In this document: positions 44,036-52,589 of the stretch, in pieces
Numbering within the stretch: the stretch's first letter is position 1
How the letters are laid out: the number at the start of each line of letters is the position of its first letter
NCBI RefSeq assembly: GCF_011009555.1
Contig: NZ_QXHD01000004.1
Coordinates: 4,246,555 to 4,310,554, forward strand
DNA: 64,000 nucleotides
Reading direction: 5' to 3'
DNA from: Adonisia turfae CCMR0081
GTDB taxonomy: Bacteria > Cyanobacteriota > Cyanobacteriia > Phormidesmidales > Phormidesmidaceae
Position numbers and translations under genes: made by a program
Notes under the pieces: model-generated
What the model was told of the DNA's origin: nothing
Seen by the model: the letters and a program-made list of their open reading frames with translations, nothing else
The model's database searches: none

Positions 44036-44813
44036 AGGAGTTTGCCAGTTAGCAGCTAGGCAAACTTTGCCGTTGCTGATTTAGAAATGCACCCAGCACA
44101 GCTACGTGAGTGAATATGCCCACTAGGCAGGGCTTTAAGTAGCGTCGTCAGCATTGGCATCCCATTGTCTGTTCTCGAACTCAACATTTCAGCCGTTTTA
44201 TCAAGAAAACTTCAGCTATATTGCGTAAACACCCCTTAATTTATCCGACTAAACTAAGGACATATAAATACAACAAGCAAGTTTGCAGTTAATCTTATCG
44301 ATTTTTTGCTTGACACTTGGCTGGTTTGTGTTCCCTTTTTTAATCCTCTGACACGTTTGTGTCATCTATATTCCCAATGAGCTAATCGGCTCATTGGGAT
44401 TTTTTTAGGGATAGCGTTTGCTGTAAATTAGAAATTCTGAGCAAGGAATAGCCATTGGCGGTTCGTTTATTCCAACTGGCTAATAAAATCCTTAAATACA
44501 CTGACAGCAACCAAACCAGGATGTATTTTTTTTAGCATACCCACCAATTGGCCCTCACCCATTGAGGCTGTGACCCCTCCCCCTAGATAACGTGTATAAC
44601 GCACCTAAGCTGGGTAGACTATGGGATGTCACATTTCCTAACCTCTGTAATGAAAATTACGAATATCGCTCGTTGATGTCCAACAGCTATTTCCGTAACC
44701 CTACCTAGTTATTTGTTCAACTTTATCGATTTTTTAACAAACACAGAGAGTATCTAAGAAAATACATCCACCCTGCTTTTTGTGGCATTGCTGCTCACGC
44801 GTAGATCTACTAT
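44036..44813. other. 778-base non-coding stretch with an isolated terminator
   Basis: No gene seen on either strand. It contains the strong terminator at 44372-44406, a small GACAC/GTGTC hairpin just before it (44351-44364), a TTGACA hexamer near 44310, and a T-rich run near 44525. The Crp/Fnr promoter should be near 44700-44810. Confidence 0.6.
44372..44406 (+). terminator. isolated strong rho-independent terminator
   Basis: TCCCAATGAGC (44372-44382) pairs perfectly with GCTCATTGGGA (44389-44399) around a 6-base loop, followed by T7. It is 337 bases from the thioredoxin stop, so it may end a separate small RNA. Confidence 0.88.
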
Positions 44814-45521
44814 ATGACTACACTTACCCTGAAAAAGTCCATGCGGCCCGATCTCCTAAGTGAACTATTTCCACTCTTTAATGCCGCAAATCCTGAAACC
44901 TTAACGGGTCTTTTATCTGCATCCACCGAACTTACGTATCCAGCCGGTCGCACTGTCCTCATGGAAGACTCCTGGGGTAATGCTATCTACCTGATTGTGG
45001 CTGGCTGGATTAAAGTACGCCATGACACCGGTGGCGATTACGTTACATTAGCCGTTTTAGGTAAAGGCGATTTCTTTGGGGAAATGGCCATCCTGGATGA
45101 GTCCCCCCGCTCCACGGACGTCGTCGCTCTGTCGCCGGTTAAGTTACTAAGCATTCCAGCTCAGCACTTCATCGACACCCTTTTTCAAGATCATCACCTG
45201 CATCATCGCATGCTACAGATGATGGTACAGCGACTACGCCATACCAATAGTCATTTTCAGCGGCGACGCAAGCCCATGGCGGTAAAGCTAGCCCATACCC
45301 TTGTCGCCCTAGCCGAAGCCTATGGCGACAAGACAAACGCTGCTCCAGAAATTTTCAACCTGACGATTGATGATCTAGCCGCCATTGCCAATATTCCTAA
45401 AGATGACGCAACCAAGATTATGGAAAAGCTGCATGAAAAGGATTGGGTTGTCATCAGTGATAATGGCCAGACACTTCAGTTAAAAGGGTTTAATCATCTG
45501 ACTCAGCTGGCACAGAAGTAG
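44814..45521 (+). CDS. Crp/Fnr-family transcriptional regulator
   Basis: A 235-residue regulator. A cyclic-nucleotide-binding domain covers about 15-135 with GDFFGEMAILDESPRSTDVV, whose Gly-Glu and Arg-Ser residues match the cAMP pocket of CRP. A dimerisation helix follows (DTLFQDHHLHHRMLQMMVQR), then a Crp-type winged helix-turn-helix (FNLTIDDLAAIANIPKDDAT, KIMEKLHEKDWV). The recognition helix has Lys-Asp and Lys where CRP has Arg-Glu and Arg, so target specificity may differ from TGTGA. No iron-sulfur cysteines, so not an Fnr oxygen sensor. Single gene. Confidence 0.92.
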   Translation: MTTLTLKKSMRPDLLSELFPLFNAANPETLTGLLSASTELTYPAGRTVLMEDSWGNAIYLIVAGWIKVRHDTGGDYVTLAVLGKGDFFGEMAILDESPRSTDVVALSPVKLLSIPAQHFIDTLFQDHHLHHRMLQMMVQRLRHTNSHFQRRRKPMAVKLAHTLVALAEAYGDKTNAAPEIFNLTIDDLAAIANIPKDDATKIMEKLHEKDWVVISDNGQTLQLKGFNHLTQLAQK

Positions 45522-45598
45522 TTATAGGGTATCAACTCACATCAGGACAGCTCCCAACAAAATAGCCATCAGGGGTCAGGAGTCAGGAGGGTACTGGC

Positions 45599-45626
45599 TT
45601 CTGATTTCTGATTTCTGATTTCTGAG
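45599..45626. repeat. 7-base tandem repeat TTCTGAT
   Basis: Three exact units and one with a final G lie between the regulator and the TerB gene, next to a GGGGTCAGGAGTCAGGAGG stretch at 45573-45591. Similar purine-rich degenerate sequence is near 47401-47440. Both look like the short repetitive sequences common in cyanobacteria. Confidence 0.7.
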
Positions 45627-45782
45627 TCCTAACTAACCAAGATCTCCCAGCTCAAATTGATGCCCCCTGATGCATCAGTCTGATTACAAATCATTGCGAC
45701 ATATTGAAAAAAATCTTGCCCCACGGAGGTGTTCTTAAAGTTAGGCAGATACTTAAGATGCCGTGCCACACAGTGAAGCTTC

Positions 45783-46274
45783 ATGGGTACTCAACTGCCT
45801 CCGTCTATTACCCCTCGTCAAATGAATCTGCTCCGCATCGTGCTAGCACTGGCATGGGCTGATGGCAACTTAGCCAAAGAAGAGGCTGATGTCATGCTCA
45901 CTAACTTTAGTCAGGTTTTTGCCAATACACCTGAAGCTCAAGAGGCCGTTAAACAGGAACTCCAAGGTTATTTAGTACAGGATATTCCCCTAGAAGAGGT
46001 AGTCCCCAACATCACAACTCAGGCAGAAAAGGAATTTGTCCTACGCCTGGGCTATGAGGTGATCAGTGCTAGTGCTCGAACACCAGATGAAGATCTGATC
46101 AACCAAGACGAACAAGCCACCTATGAAAAGTTAGTAGACTTGCTAGGACTGCCGAGTGGCACCGTTCAGCGGATTGAGCAATCAGCCCAAATAGCCCTTG
46201 GTCAAAATCAAGCCCAGGGTAGTAATGTAGTTGATCTGCTAACGTACCAGCTGCGGGAACATTTGAAGGGCTAA
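45783..46274 (+). CDS. TerB-family protein
   Basis: A 163-residue helical protein of the TerB/DjlA-like family. The core motif LLRIVLALAWADGNLAKEEA (about 16-35) has the acidic pair that binds metal in TerB. A long helical region follows (VLRLGYEVISASARTPDEDL, about 82-101). TerB proteins are tied to tellurite resistance or, more broadly, envelope stress; in cyanobacteria they are widespread without a known tellurite role. No other ter genes are nearby. Converges on nadA with 16 bases between stops. Confidence 0.85.
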   Translation: MGTQLPPSITPRQMNLLRIVLALAWADGNLAKEEADVMLTNFSQVFANTPEAQEAVKQELQGYLVQDIPLEEVVPNITTQAEKEFVLRLGYEVISASARTPDEDLINQDEQATYEKLVDLLGLPSGTVQRIEQSAQIALGQNQAQGSNVVDLLTYQLREHLKG

Positions 46275-46290
46275 ACCTCAACATCCATGG

Positions 46291-47247
46291 CTAAGCACTC
46301 ATCGTTAACATACGTTGAATAGGCACCAACGCTTTTTTCTGAATGTCCGCAGGCAGCGTAATTTCAGGGGTGCGATTTTTCATCGCTAAGTAGAGCTTTT
46401 CCAAGGTATTTAGACGCATGTGGGGGCACTCGTTGCACTGGCAATTAGCATCGGGTGGGGCAGGGATAAATAACTTATGAGGTACCTGCTTTTCCATCTG
46501 GTGGATAATGCCAGCCTCTGTGACCACAATAAATTGCTCAATCTCGCTGCTTTCTACATACTTGAGCAGAGCCGTGGTTGAACCAATATAGTGGGCGTGG
46601 TGCAAAATGGCCTCTTCACACTCGGGGTGAGCCACAATTTCGGCATTGGGATATTCCATTTTGAGCTGCAGCATTTTCTTCTCTGAAAAGGTCTCGTGCA
46701 CAATGCAGCTGCCTTGCCATAACACTAGATCGCGTCCAGTTTGGGCTGCAACGTAGCGCCCTAGGTTACGGTCAGGCGCAAAAATAATTGGCTGCTCCGG
46801 TGGAATCTGGTTCACAAGTTTTACGGCATTTGAGCTGGTACAAATAATGTCGCTCATGGCCTTAATTTCAGCGGTGCAATTGATATATGACACCACAATA
46901 TGATCAGGGTGGGCGGCCTTAAATTTGGAAAACTCTGTCGGCGGACAGCTATCCGCCAGTGAACAACCTGCATCTAAATCTGGCAACAGCACTAACTTGT
47001 CAGGGTTCAATATTTTGGCCGTCTCCGCCATAAAGTGCACCCCAGCAAACACAATCACCTCAGCATCAGTGGCCGCCGCTTTCTGAGATAGCCCCAGCGA
47101 ATCCCCAATATAGTCAGCAATATCTTGGATGTCAGGCTCTTGGTAGTAATGGGCCAACACAATGGCATTGAGTTCTTTTTTCAAGTCTTCAATGGCCCTA
47201 AACAGATCCTTAGGTAACGTGGCCGATGCTGATGCGGTTGTGAACAT
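46291..47247 (-). CDS. nadA: quinolinate synthase
   Basis: A 318-residue [4Fe-4S] enzyme that condenses iminoaspartate with dihydroxyacetone phosphate to quinolinate in de novo NAD synthesis. Family segments are [20 protein letters not shown] (about 30-49), [12 protein letters not shown], the ligand Cys in [22 protein letters not shown], the ligand Cys in [10 protein letters not shown], and the third in the [16 protein letters not shown] segment. The enzyme is the usual length and intact. Its probable partners nadB and nadC are not in the window. An inverted repeat 58-76 bases upstream may regulate it. Confidence 0.96.
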   Translation of the reverse strand: MFTTASASATLPKDLFRAIEDLKKELNAIVLAHYYQEPDIQDIADYIGDSLGLSQKAAATDAEVIVFAGVHFMAETAKILNPDKLVLLPDLDAGCSLADSCPPTEFSKFKAAHPDHIVVSYINCTAEIKAMSDIICTSSNAVKLVNQIPPEQPIIFAPDRNLGRYVAAQTGRDLVLWQGSCIVHETFSEKKMLQLKMEYPNAEIVAHPECEEAILHHAHYIGSTTALLKYVESSEIEQFIVVTEAGIIHQMEKQVPHKLFIPAPPDANCQCNECPHMRLNTLEKLYLAMKNRTPEITLPADIQKKALVPIQRMLTMSA

Positions 47248-47304
47248 AGAGATAAACTCGTGCCTAGTTTTAGTTTGATTTTAATTGCAACGTGACTTGA
47301 TTAT

Positions 47305-47323
47305 AGTTATTTTAACCATAACT
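47305..47323. promoter_or_regulatory. inverted repeat upstream of nadA
   Basis: AGTTAT-N7-ATAACT, perfect in its 6-base arms, lies 58-76 bases upstream of the nadA start. It could be an operator for an NAD-responsive repressor such as NrtR, or be fortuitous. I cannot match it to a known motif with certainty. Confidence 0.35.
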
Positions 47324-47520
47324 GTCAGCAGGGTCTTTTGTATGTCTTAATTAAATAGCCCTCAATAGGTAGTTGGTTTCAAGATAGAGCAATTGTTTTA
47401 TAGGGAGCAGAGATCAGGAGTTAGTAGGGATCAGGTGTCAGTCGAGGCCAGAGAACAGTGCCTCACTGACTACTGCCCTCCGCATAACCCAGAAGATGTC
47501 CCAGCTTAAGTGTGCATTCC

Positions 47521-48357
47521 CTAATTTTTCAAAACCACATCAAACTGCTGGCATATGGATGTCACAGCCTCTACCCACCCTTGGGGGGCCGGTGATGGCG
47601 CAATTTCCCAACTACGATTTCCTAGTTGAGGATGGGGCCCTTCAACCCCTGGCAGCACAATTGGATGGTCCACGTGCTCTAACATATCTAAGTCATTCGG
47701 GCTATTACCTAAGCCAATGGTGACGATGGTTTCTTCAGGTGGCAAGATACTTTGGTAAAGTGCTACCAAACGCTTCACAGCATTCCCTTTACCAGCTTCA
47801 GGTCCAATCAAATGGGAAAATCGGTCACCAACCACGACCTTGAACCCCATGGATTCAACCGCCTCAACGATTTGTCCTGCGGTCAGGGCTTTAGGGGTGA
47901 TAAAGGGCTCACTGAATTCGCGTGCCTTAGCCTCTTGCGCATCGTTAGCCGAAAGCCCCGTATACTTCTGCAATCGGGTAATCGTCATATCGCCAAATCC
48001 CAGTAAGGAATGACGTAACTCATTCGCAATTACCCGTAAACCAGCTCTCGCTTGGACATAGGGACAGCCCAACTCCACTACATAATAGTCTGCCTCCTGT
48101 TCTCCTGGCGGTTCAGGGAAGGGATTATGATTAACTTCAACAAAAATACCACTGCCATTCTCCGTCACAAATGGATCCGTCAGCCCCACATCTTTACGGA
48201 GCGTAGAGACCTCAGCTCGCGTTTTGCTGGTGACCGGTACCACCGGGATCTTTAATGACTTTAATTGCTGGATAATAGGTACGGTCGCAGCGTAATCATA
48301 GGTCTCGCTGTTGAGTAGTGTGCCGTCGAGGTCGGTAAAAATAATCAGCTGGGTCAT
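47521..48357 (-). CDS. HAD-IIB phosphatase, mannosyl/glucosyl-3-phosphoglycerate phosphatase-like
   Basis: A 278-residue HAD phosphatase. Motif I FTDLDGTLLN (about 6-15), motif II PVTSKTR, and the cap and later motif GLGNSPNDLDMLEHVDHPIV match the HAD-IIB group. VTENGSGIFVEV and the following cap sequence fit the mannosyl-3-phosphoglycerate phosphatase subfamily. Such enzymes make mannosylglycerate or glucosylglycerate, compatible solutes of salt-stressed cyanobacteria; no synthase gene is adjacent. ATG 48357 (MTQLIIF) is chosen over an upstream codon giving five extra residues. Divergent from the phosphoesterase gene. Confidence 0.85.
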   Translation of the reverse strand: MTQLIIFTDLDGTLLNSETYDYAATVPIIQQLKSLKIPVVPVTSKTRAEVSTLRKDVGLTDPFVTENGSGIFVEVNHNPFPEPPGEQEADYYVVELGCPYVQARAGLRVIANELRHSLLGFGDMTITRLQKYTGLSANDAQEAKAREFSEPFITPKALTAGQIVEAVESMGFKVVVGDRFSHLIGPEAGKGNAVKRLVALYQSILPPEETIVTIGLGNSPNDLDMLEHVDHPIVLPGVEGPHPQLGNRSWEIAPSPAPQGWVEAVTSICQQFDVVLKN

Positions 48358-48412
48358 CGGAATTAAAAGCACCTTGGACCAATCAGAACATGTTTAGATT
48401 AAACAATGATTT

Positions 48413-49378
48413 ATGACGCCGATAGAGGCAAATAAAGCTGGCGCGATCTCAAATCCCACAACCATCGCGATCGTCGGCGATGTCCATGACCAATGGAACG
48501 ATGCAGATGCCCATGCTTTGCAAGCTTTGAACGTAGACCTGGCCCTATTTGTCGGTGACTTTGGCAATGAAGCGATCGACATTGTCCGTCAGATAGCCGC
48601 TGTCTCAGTGCCTAAGGCTGTCATTCTGGGTAATCACGACGCCTGGTACACAGCCAGTCGGCAAAACCGCAAAAAGTGTCCTTATGATCACACCAAAGAG
48701 GACCGTGTCCAACAGCAGCTAGACGCTTTGGGTGGCTCCCATGTCGGCTTTGGCAAATTGGAGGTGCCCCAGTGCAATCTGACTGTAGTCGGTGCACGTC
48801 CATTTAGCTGGGGCGGTGCAAACTGGCGTTACAAACGGTTTTATCGAGAACGATACAACATTTCAAGTTTTGCCGACTCAACGGCTAAAATCTGTGCATC
48901 AGTAGATGCAGCACGACAAGACACGCTCATCTTTTTGGGGCACAACGGTCCAGCCGGTTTTGGCAGCCAGGCTCATAATATCTGTGGCCGAGATTGGAAA
49001 CGTAGCGGCGGTGACTATGGCGATCCGGATTTTGCAGATGCGATCGCCCATGCACAGCAATCTAACCGGCATGTAGCCCTGGTTACCTTTGGCCATATGC
49101 ACCACGAACTCAGGCATGATAAAACCCGACTGCGAGAGCGTCTAGTAGTAGACGACTACGGCACGGTGTATATCAACGGAGCCCAGGTGCCTCGGGTGAT
49201 TGAAATCAACAGTGGCCGGCATCGCAGCTTTACTCTGGTGACACTGCAACACGGTATTGTCCAGACGGTCCGTTTGGTTTGGGTCAATAACATAGACACC
49301 ATCGTATCTGAAGAATATCTCTATGGCTCTACATCAAAAACTACCCCCCCTCTAGACTTAGTGATGAATTTGGGCTAG
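48413..49378 (+). CDS. metallophosphoesterase, cyanobacterial/plant type (TIGR04168-like)
   Basis: A 321-residue calcineurin-like phosphoesterase. Metal-binding motifs are IVGDVHDQW (about 19-27), FVGDFGNE (about 46-53), ILGNHDAWY (about 71-79), LGHNGPAGFG and FGHMHHEL. The form with a long VGARPFSWGGANWRYKRFY segment and the RSGGDYGDPDFADAIA block agrees with a group I know only from cyanobacteria and plants. The substrate is unknown. 55 bases separate its start from the divergent HAD gene, so they share a promoter region. It has no signal peptide. Confidence 0.88.
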   Translation: MTPIEANKAGAISNPTTIAIVGDVHDQWNDADAHALQALNVDLALFVGDFGNEAIDIVRQIAAVSVPKAVILGNHDAWYTASRQNRKKCPYDHTKEDRVQQQLDALGGSHVGFGKLEVPQCNLTVVGARPFSWGGANWRYKRFYRERYNISSFADSTAKICASVDAARQDTLIFLGHNGPAGFGSQAHNICGRDWKRSGGDYGDPDFADAIAHAQQSNRHVALVTFGHMHHELRHDKTRLRERLVVDDYGTVYINGAQVPRVIEINSGRHRSFTLVTLQHGIVQTVRLVWVNNIDTIVSEEYLYGSTSKTTPPLDLVMNLG

Positions 49379-49425
49379 CATGGCTAGCTGATGCTTCTGG
49401 CGCTTGTCAGCAAGCTATCTTACCT

Positions 49426-49510
49426 GGAGAGGTGGCAGAGTGGTCGATTGCGCTCGACTTGAAATCGAGTGAGCCGCAAGGTTCCGAGGGTTCGAATCCC
49501 TCCCTCTCCG
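49426..49510 (+). tRNA. tRNA-Ser(UGA)
   Basis: An 85-base class II tRNA. Acceptor GGAGAGG pairs with CCTCTCC, with discriminator G at 49510. The D arm is GCAGAGTGGTCGATTGC. The anticodon stem CTCGA/TCGAG encloses loop CTTGAAA with anticodon TGA. A long variable arm (GAGCCGCAAGGTTC) typical of serine tRNAs follows, then the T arm GAGGGTTCGAATCCCTC. The CCA end is not encoded, as is usual in cyanobacteria. Confidence 0.97.
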
Positions 49511-49687
49511 TTATACGTTTCAGTTTAACCGCCCTGATAGCTGAAGGTGACCTTGGCACGGGCACATAAGGGCGTAGATAGTGAGTGTCAAGTCAACATG
49601 TAGATTCTCTGTAGATGTCGGTATAGGTTCTACAGTTGGATTTATACATAGTTAGTCACCCACAGACATCTAACCGGATATCTAGCT

Positions 49688-50584
49688 ATGACGCCTATCG
49701 CTGCGAGAAACAATGCTATCCAAACAGCCCAGGCAATTTTGGCAAATCCAGATCGGTACGTCATTCTCGATACTGAAACCTCTGGTTTAGGCAAGACGGC
49801 GGAGATTTTGGAAATTGCCATCATTGACCCGGTGGGGGCTACTCTATGCAACTATTTTCTGGACCTGGTGCATGCCATTGCACCGGCAGCGGCGGCGATT
49901 CATGGACTGACGAAGGACGTGCTAAAAGCAAAGGGTGCGATCGCATGGCCTGAAATCCATGATGAGGTGGTGGAGCACCTGGATGGTAAAACCTTAGTGG
50001 CCTATAACGCTGTTTTTGATATGGCCATGTTGGATGCCACTGCCATACTCCACGGTAGGGATACACCTCACACTGGCGATATCCTATGTGCCATGCGGTT
50101 ATGGCAACGGTTTCGGGGCGCTCCCAAAGTTGAGGCCCTGGAGGGTGATCACAGTGCTCTGGGTGACTGTCTGGCCACACTGGAACGAATTAAGGAAATA
50201 GCCAATAGTTCATTAGAGGACGACCCGGACCTGGTGGATATTCAGGACGTAGAAGATCTAGTACAGTGGCAGGCTCGGATAGAAGAGTTGACCGCTCAGC
50301 GCAATGCCTTGGATGCAACGGTGAAGTCCTTGAAGGCCCAGGTGACTCAATATTTGATTGATAACGGTGCTGAGGCGATTCCGTTGAGCAATGGCAAGCA
50401 GGTGAAACTGTACCGCACACCAACAAAAATTAAACCTTTGGTACCCTTGGAAGAACTACCTGAACGCTATTTGAAACAGGCTGTTGATCAGCAACTGGTC
50501 AAAGCTGAGATTAAATCTCGTCACTTGGAAGATGGACTGTTTAGCTATGAGACATCAAATACCATTCGGTTCGTAAAGCTATGA
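49688..50584 (+). CDS. DnaQ-like 3'-5' exonuclease with phage Gp157-like tail
   Basis: A 298-residue protein. Residues 15-175 are a DEDDh exonuclease domain: ExoI VILDTETSGLG (about 24-34), ExoII LVAYNAVFDMAML (about 103-115), and ExoIII HSALGDCLATL with the catalytic His and Asp (about 156-166). A coiled coil follows (LVQWQARIEELTAQRNALDA, about 194-213). The C-terminal 80 residues (NGKQVKLYRTP, ELPERYLKQAVDQQLVKAEI) resemble Gp157-type phage proteins. It probably acts in DNA repair or recombination rather than replication; no polymerase gene is near. The phage-like tail suggests an origin by transfer. Confidence 0.85.
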   Translation: MTPIAARNNAIQTAQAILANPDRYVILDTETSGLGKTAEILEIAIIDPVGATLCNYFLDLVHAIAPAAAAIHGLTKDVLKAKGAIAWPEIHDEVVEHLDGKTLVAYNAVFDMAMLDATAILHGRDTPHTGDILCAMRLWQRFRGAPKVEALEGDHSALGDCLATLERIKEIANSSLEDDPDLVDIQDVEDLVQWQARIEELTAQRNALDATVKSLKAQVTQYLIDNGAEAIPLSNGKQVKLYRTPTKIKPLVPLEELPERYLKQAVDQQLVKAEIKSRHLEDGLFSYETSNTIRFVKL

Positions 50585-50697
50585 ACATTCATACACTTTC
50601 CGTAATCACCCCTGCTGTATATGTTCCTGTATCTAACGCCTTAATGTTTTAATACAGAGCAATAATAATCGCTAGTAAAACAAAAGCAACGAAACAA

Positions 50698-51044
50698 TCG
50701 GATGAAATATTGTTTGTTCTGTATGTCGTCATCATTGATGGCTCAGTAACAGAAGAGGCCCAGTAACAGAAGAGTTTATAGAAGATAATCCTGAAACTCA
50801 CGCATCATTCAACTTAAGGGTGACCACACCCTTAAGGACCTACACAAGCTCCTGTTTAGTGCCTTTGATCGAGAAGAAGAACATTTCTATGAATTTCAGT
50901 TAGGGAGATTTCTTTGGGTACTGGTTTGATGTTGGGGATGACTGGTGGCATCAGGTGGAAGTCATTGATATTCAGGCCAAAGCTCTTAAAGGGAAATACC
51001 CTAAAGTAACCAAAAGAGTTGGGGCTAATACTGTGTCAAACTAA
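50698..51044 (+). pseudogene. decayed pRiA4b ORF-3/TnpR-like gene
   Basis: Fragments of one protein are spread over several frames. They are ILFVLYVVIIDGSVTEE (50707-50757), PVTEEFIEDNPETH (from about 50760), IIQLKGDHTLKDLHKLLFSA (from about 50804) and FYEFQL, then GYWFDVGDDWWHQVEVIDIQ and KYPKVTKRVGAN to a stop at 51044. The order and wording match the plasmid pRiA4b ORF-3/IS1096-passenger TnpR family. At least two frameshifts are visible, plus a short duplication of CAGTAACAGAAGAG. The start is missing. This family often travels with mobile DNA. Confidence 0.7.
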
Positions 51045-51312
51045 AAATTAGGACTATGTATTGATGAAGAGTAAAGGGTAAAGGAGTGCCCTCTCTGCAC
51101 TCTTTACTCGCCCCACGGCTTATCCTAAATCTTAGTCTTGACAGTCCACTAGAAAATTGTCTTATTCAAGTTCTTCAATCAAAGCCATTGACACAGTCTA
51201 TGGTCTGTATTCATAGGCTTTACCAGGCAGCGTTCGCTTTCTTTGAAATACATACCTTAATCCAAACTTAAAGTTCTCTTGATGTGGATTGAATGCTCGA
51301 CAATTAATGTCT

Positions 51313-51337
51313 AAACATCTATACAACATAGATGTTT
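51313..51337. promoter_or_regulatory. perfect inverted repeat upstream of the ABC importer operon
   Basis: AAACATCTAT (51313-51322) and ATAGATGTTT (51328-51337) are perfect 10-base arms with a 5-base spacer, 47-71 bases upstream of the ATG at 51384. The position and symmetry fit an operator of a repressor such as a LacI- or GntR-type regulator. A hairpin in the leader is also possible. No regulator gene is adjacent. Confidence 0.5.
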
Positions 51338-51383
51338 GGTCTGTTTCTGGGCATAGCATCTATGATCGCACTCCCCCAAAACG

Positions 51384-52589
51384 ATGACTAATCTTGTGCT
51401 ACAAGGTATCTCCAAATATTTTGGTGCCAGTCAAGCCCTGAACAATATTTATCTCACCGTTGACGATGGAGAATTCGTCTCTCTGGTAGGACCATCGGGT
51501 TGTGGTAAAACCACGTTGTTGCGAATTATTGCTGGTTTGGAAACCGTCAGCGAGGGTGACGTGATGATTGCAGGGCAGACCGTCAATGAGTTGGACCCAG
51601 CTCAGCGCAATATTGCCATGGTGTTCCAATCCTATGCCCTGTATCCCCACAAGAGTGTATTTGAGAACATTGCCTTTCCTCTGAGGATGCAGGCCCCCTG
51701 GTTCACACGCATTCCCATTATTAGTCACCTATTCAAAGCTCGTAAAACCCTGGAAGCCCATCTGCAAGAACAGGTTCCCCAAACGGCTGACCTGATGCAC
51801 CTGGGGGAGCTATTAAAACGTAAGCCAGGGCAACTGTCTGGAGGCCAGCGGCAGCGGGTTGCTCTGGCCAGGGCCATGGTGCGATCTCCCCAATTGTTCC
51901 TGATGGATGAGCCTCTGTCTAACCTGGATGCCAAGCTGCGGGCAGATATGCGAGCGGAGATTATTGAACTACGGCGGCAGCTGGGGGGCACATTTATCTA
52001 TGTCACCCACGACCAAAGTGAAGCCATGACTATGTCGGACCGAGTGGTGTTGATGCATGAGGGTAGTATTCAGCAGATTGCTGCCCCCAGTGAGCTGTAC
52101 GACAACCCTGCCAATCTGTTCGTGGCTGAGTTTATTGGCAGTCCCAAAATTAATACCCTGGCAGTAAGCTCTCCAACGGCTGGAGAGCTTTATGGCTTTG
52201 GTAATCATTTGCAGGGGGTGCCGAAACACATTGATGGTGTTGCTGTGCCGGTGCGCGAGGCCCTCTCACTTTGTTTACGGCCTGAAGCCCTGAGGTTGTT
52301 GCCCACTCAGGCCCGAGATGCCTTCACTGGACGCATTCACATCCTGGAAAATCTGGGTAATGAGTTTCTAGTCATTGTTCATCCCATCGGTGAAGTGGAA
52401 AATAGTGGGGGTGATACGACAAAGCCGATGAAATTAGTGGCTCGGGTGGCGGCTATGGTGGGGCGTCAACTGCACCCGGGCGATACTGTTCATCTACAAC
52501 CCGACTGGTCCCAGGCATTGCTATTTAACCAGGATGGGTTCCGTCTTCACCAAGCTACGACAGCTGTGCTAGAGGAGGTAAGCGTATGA
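51384..52589 (+). CDS. ABC importer ATP-binding protein (UgpC/MalK type)
   Basis: A 401-residue ATPase of the CUT1 sugar/glycerophosphate importers. Walker A GPSGCGKTTLL (about 37-47), signature LSGGQRQRVALARAM (about 151-165), Walker B FLMDEPLSNLDAKLR (about 171-185) and the H-loop VTHDQSEAM are intact. A C-terminal TOBE/OB regulatory domain covers about 260-401. An insert between Walker A and signature (PWFTRIPIISHLF) makes it slightly longer than MalK. It overlaps the next gene by 4 bases (ATGA), which indicates translational coupling. First gene of the operon. Confidence 0.95.
   Translation: MTNLVLQGISKYFGASQALNNIYLTVDDGEFVSLVGPSGCGKTTLLRIIAGLETVSEGDVMIAGQTVNELDPAQRNIAMVFQSYALYPHKSVFENIAFPLRMQAPWFTRIPIISHLFKARKTLEAHLQEQVPQTADLMHLGELLKRKPGQLSGGQRQRVALARAMVRSPQLFLMDEPLSNLDAKLRADMRAEIIELRRQLGGTFIYVTHDQSEAMTMSDRVVLMHEGSIQQIAAPSELYDNPANLFVAEFIGSPKINTLAVSSPTAGELYGFGNHLQGVPKHIDGVAVPVREALSLCLRPEALRLLPTQARDAFTGRIHILENLGNEFLVIVHPIGEVENSGGDTTKPMKLVARVAAMVGRQLHPGDTVHLQPDWSQALLFNQDGFRLHQATTAVLEEVSV

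Noticed and set aside
44200..44410. Yfr1 small RNA next to trxA
   Set aside because: Position and terminator fit, but the diagnostic unpaired ACUCCUCAC motif is missing.
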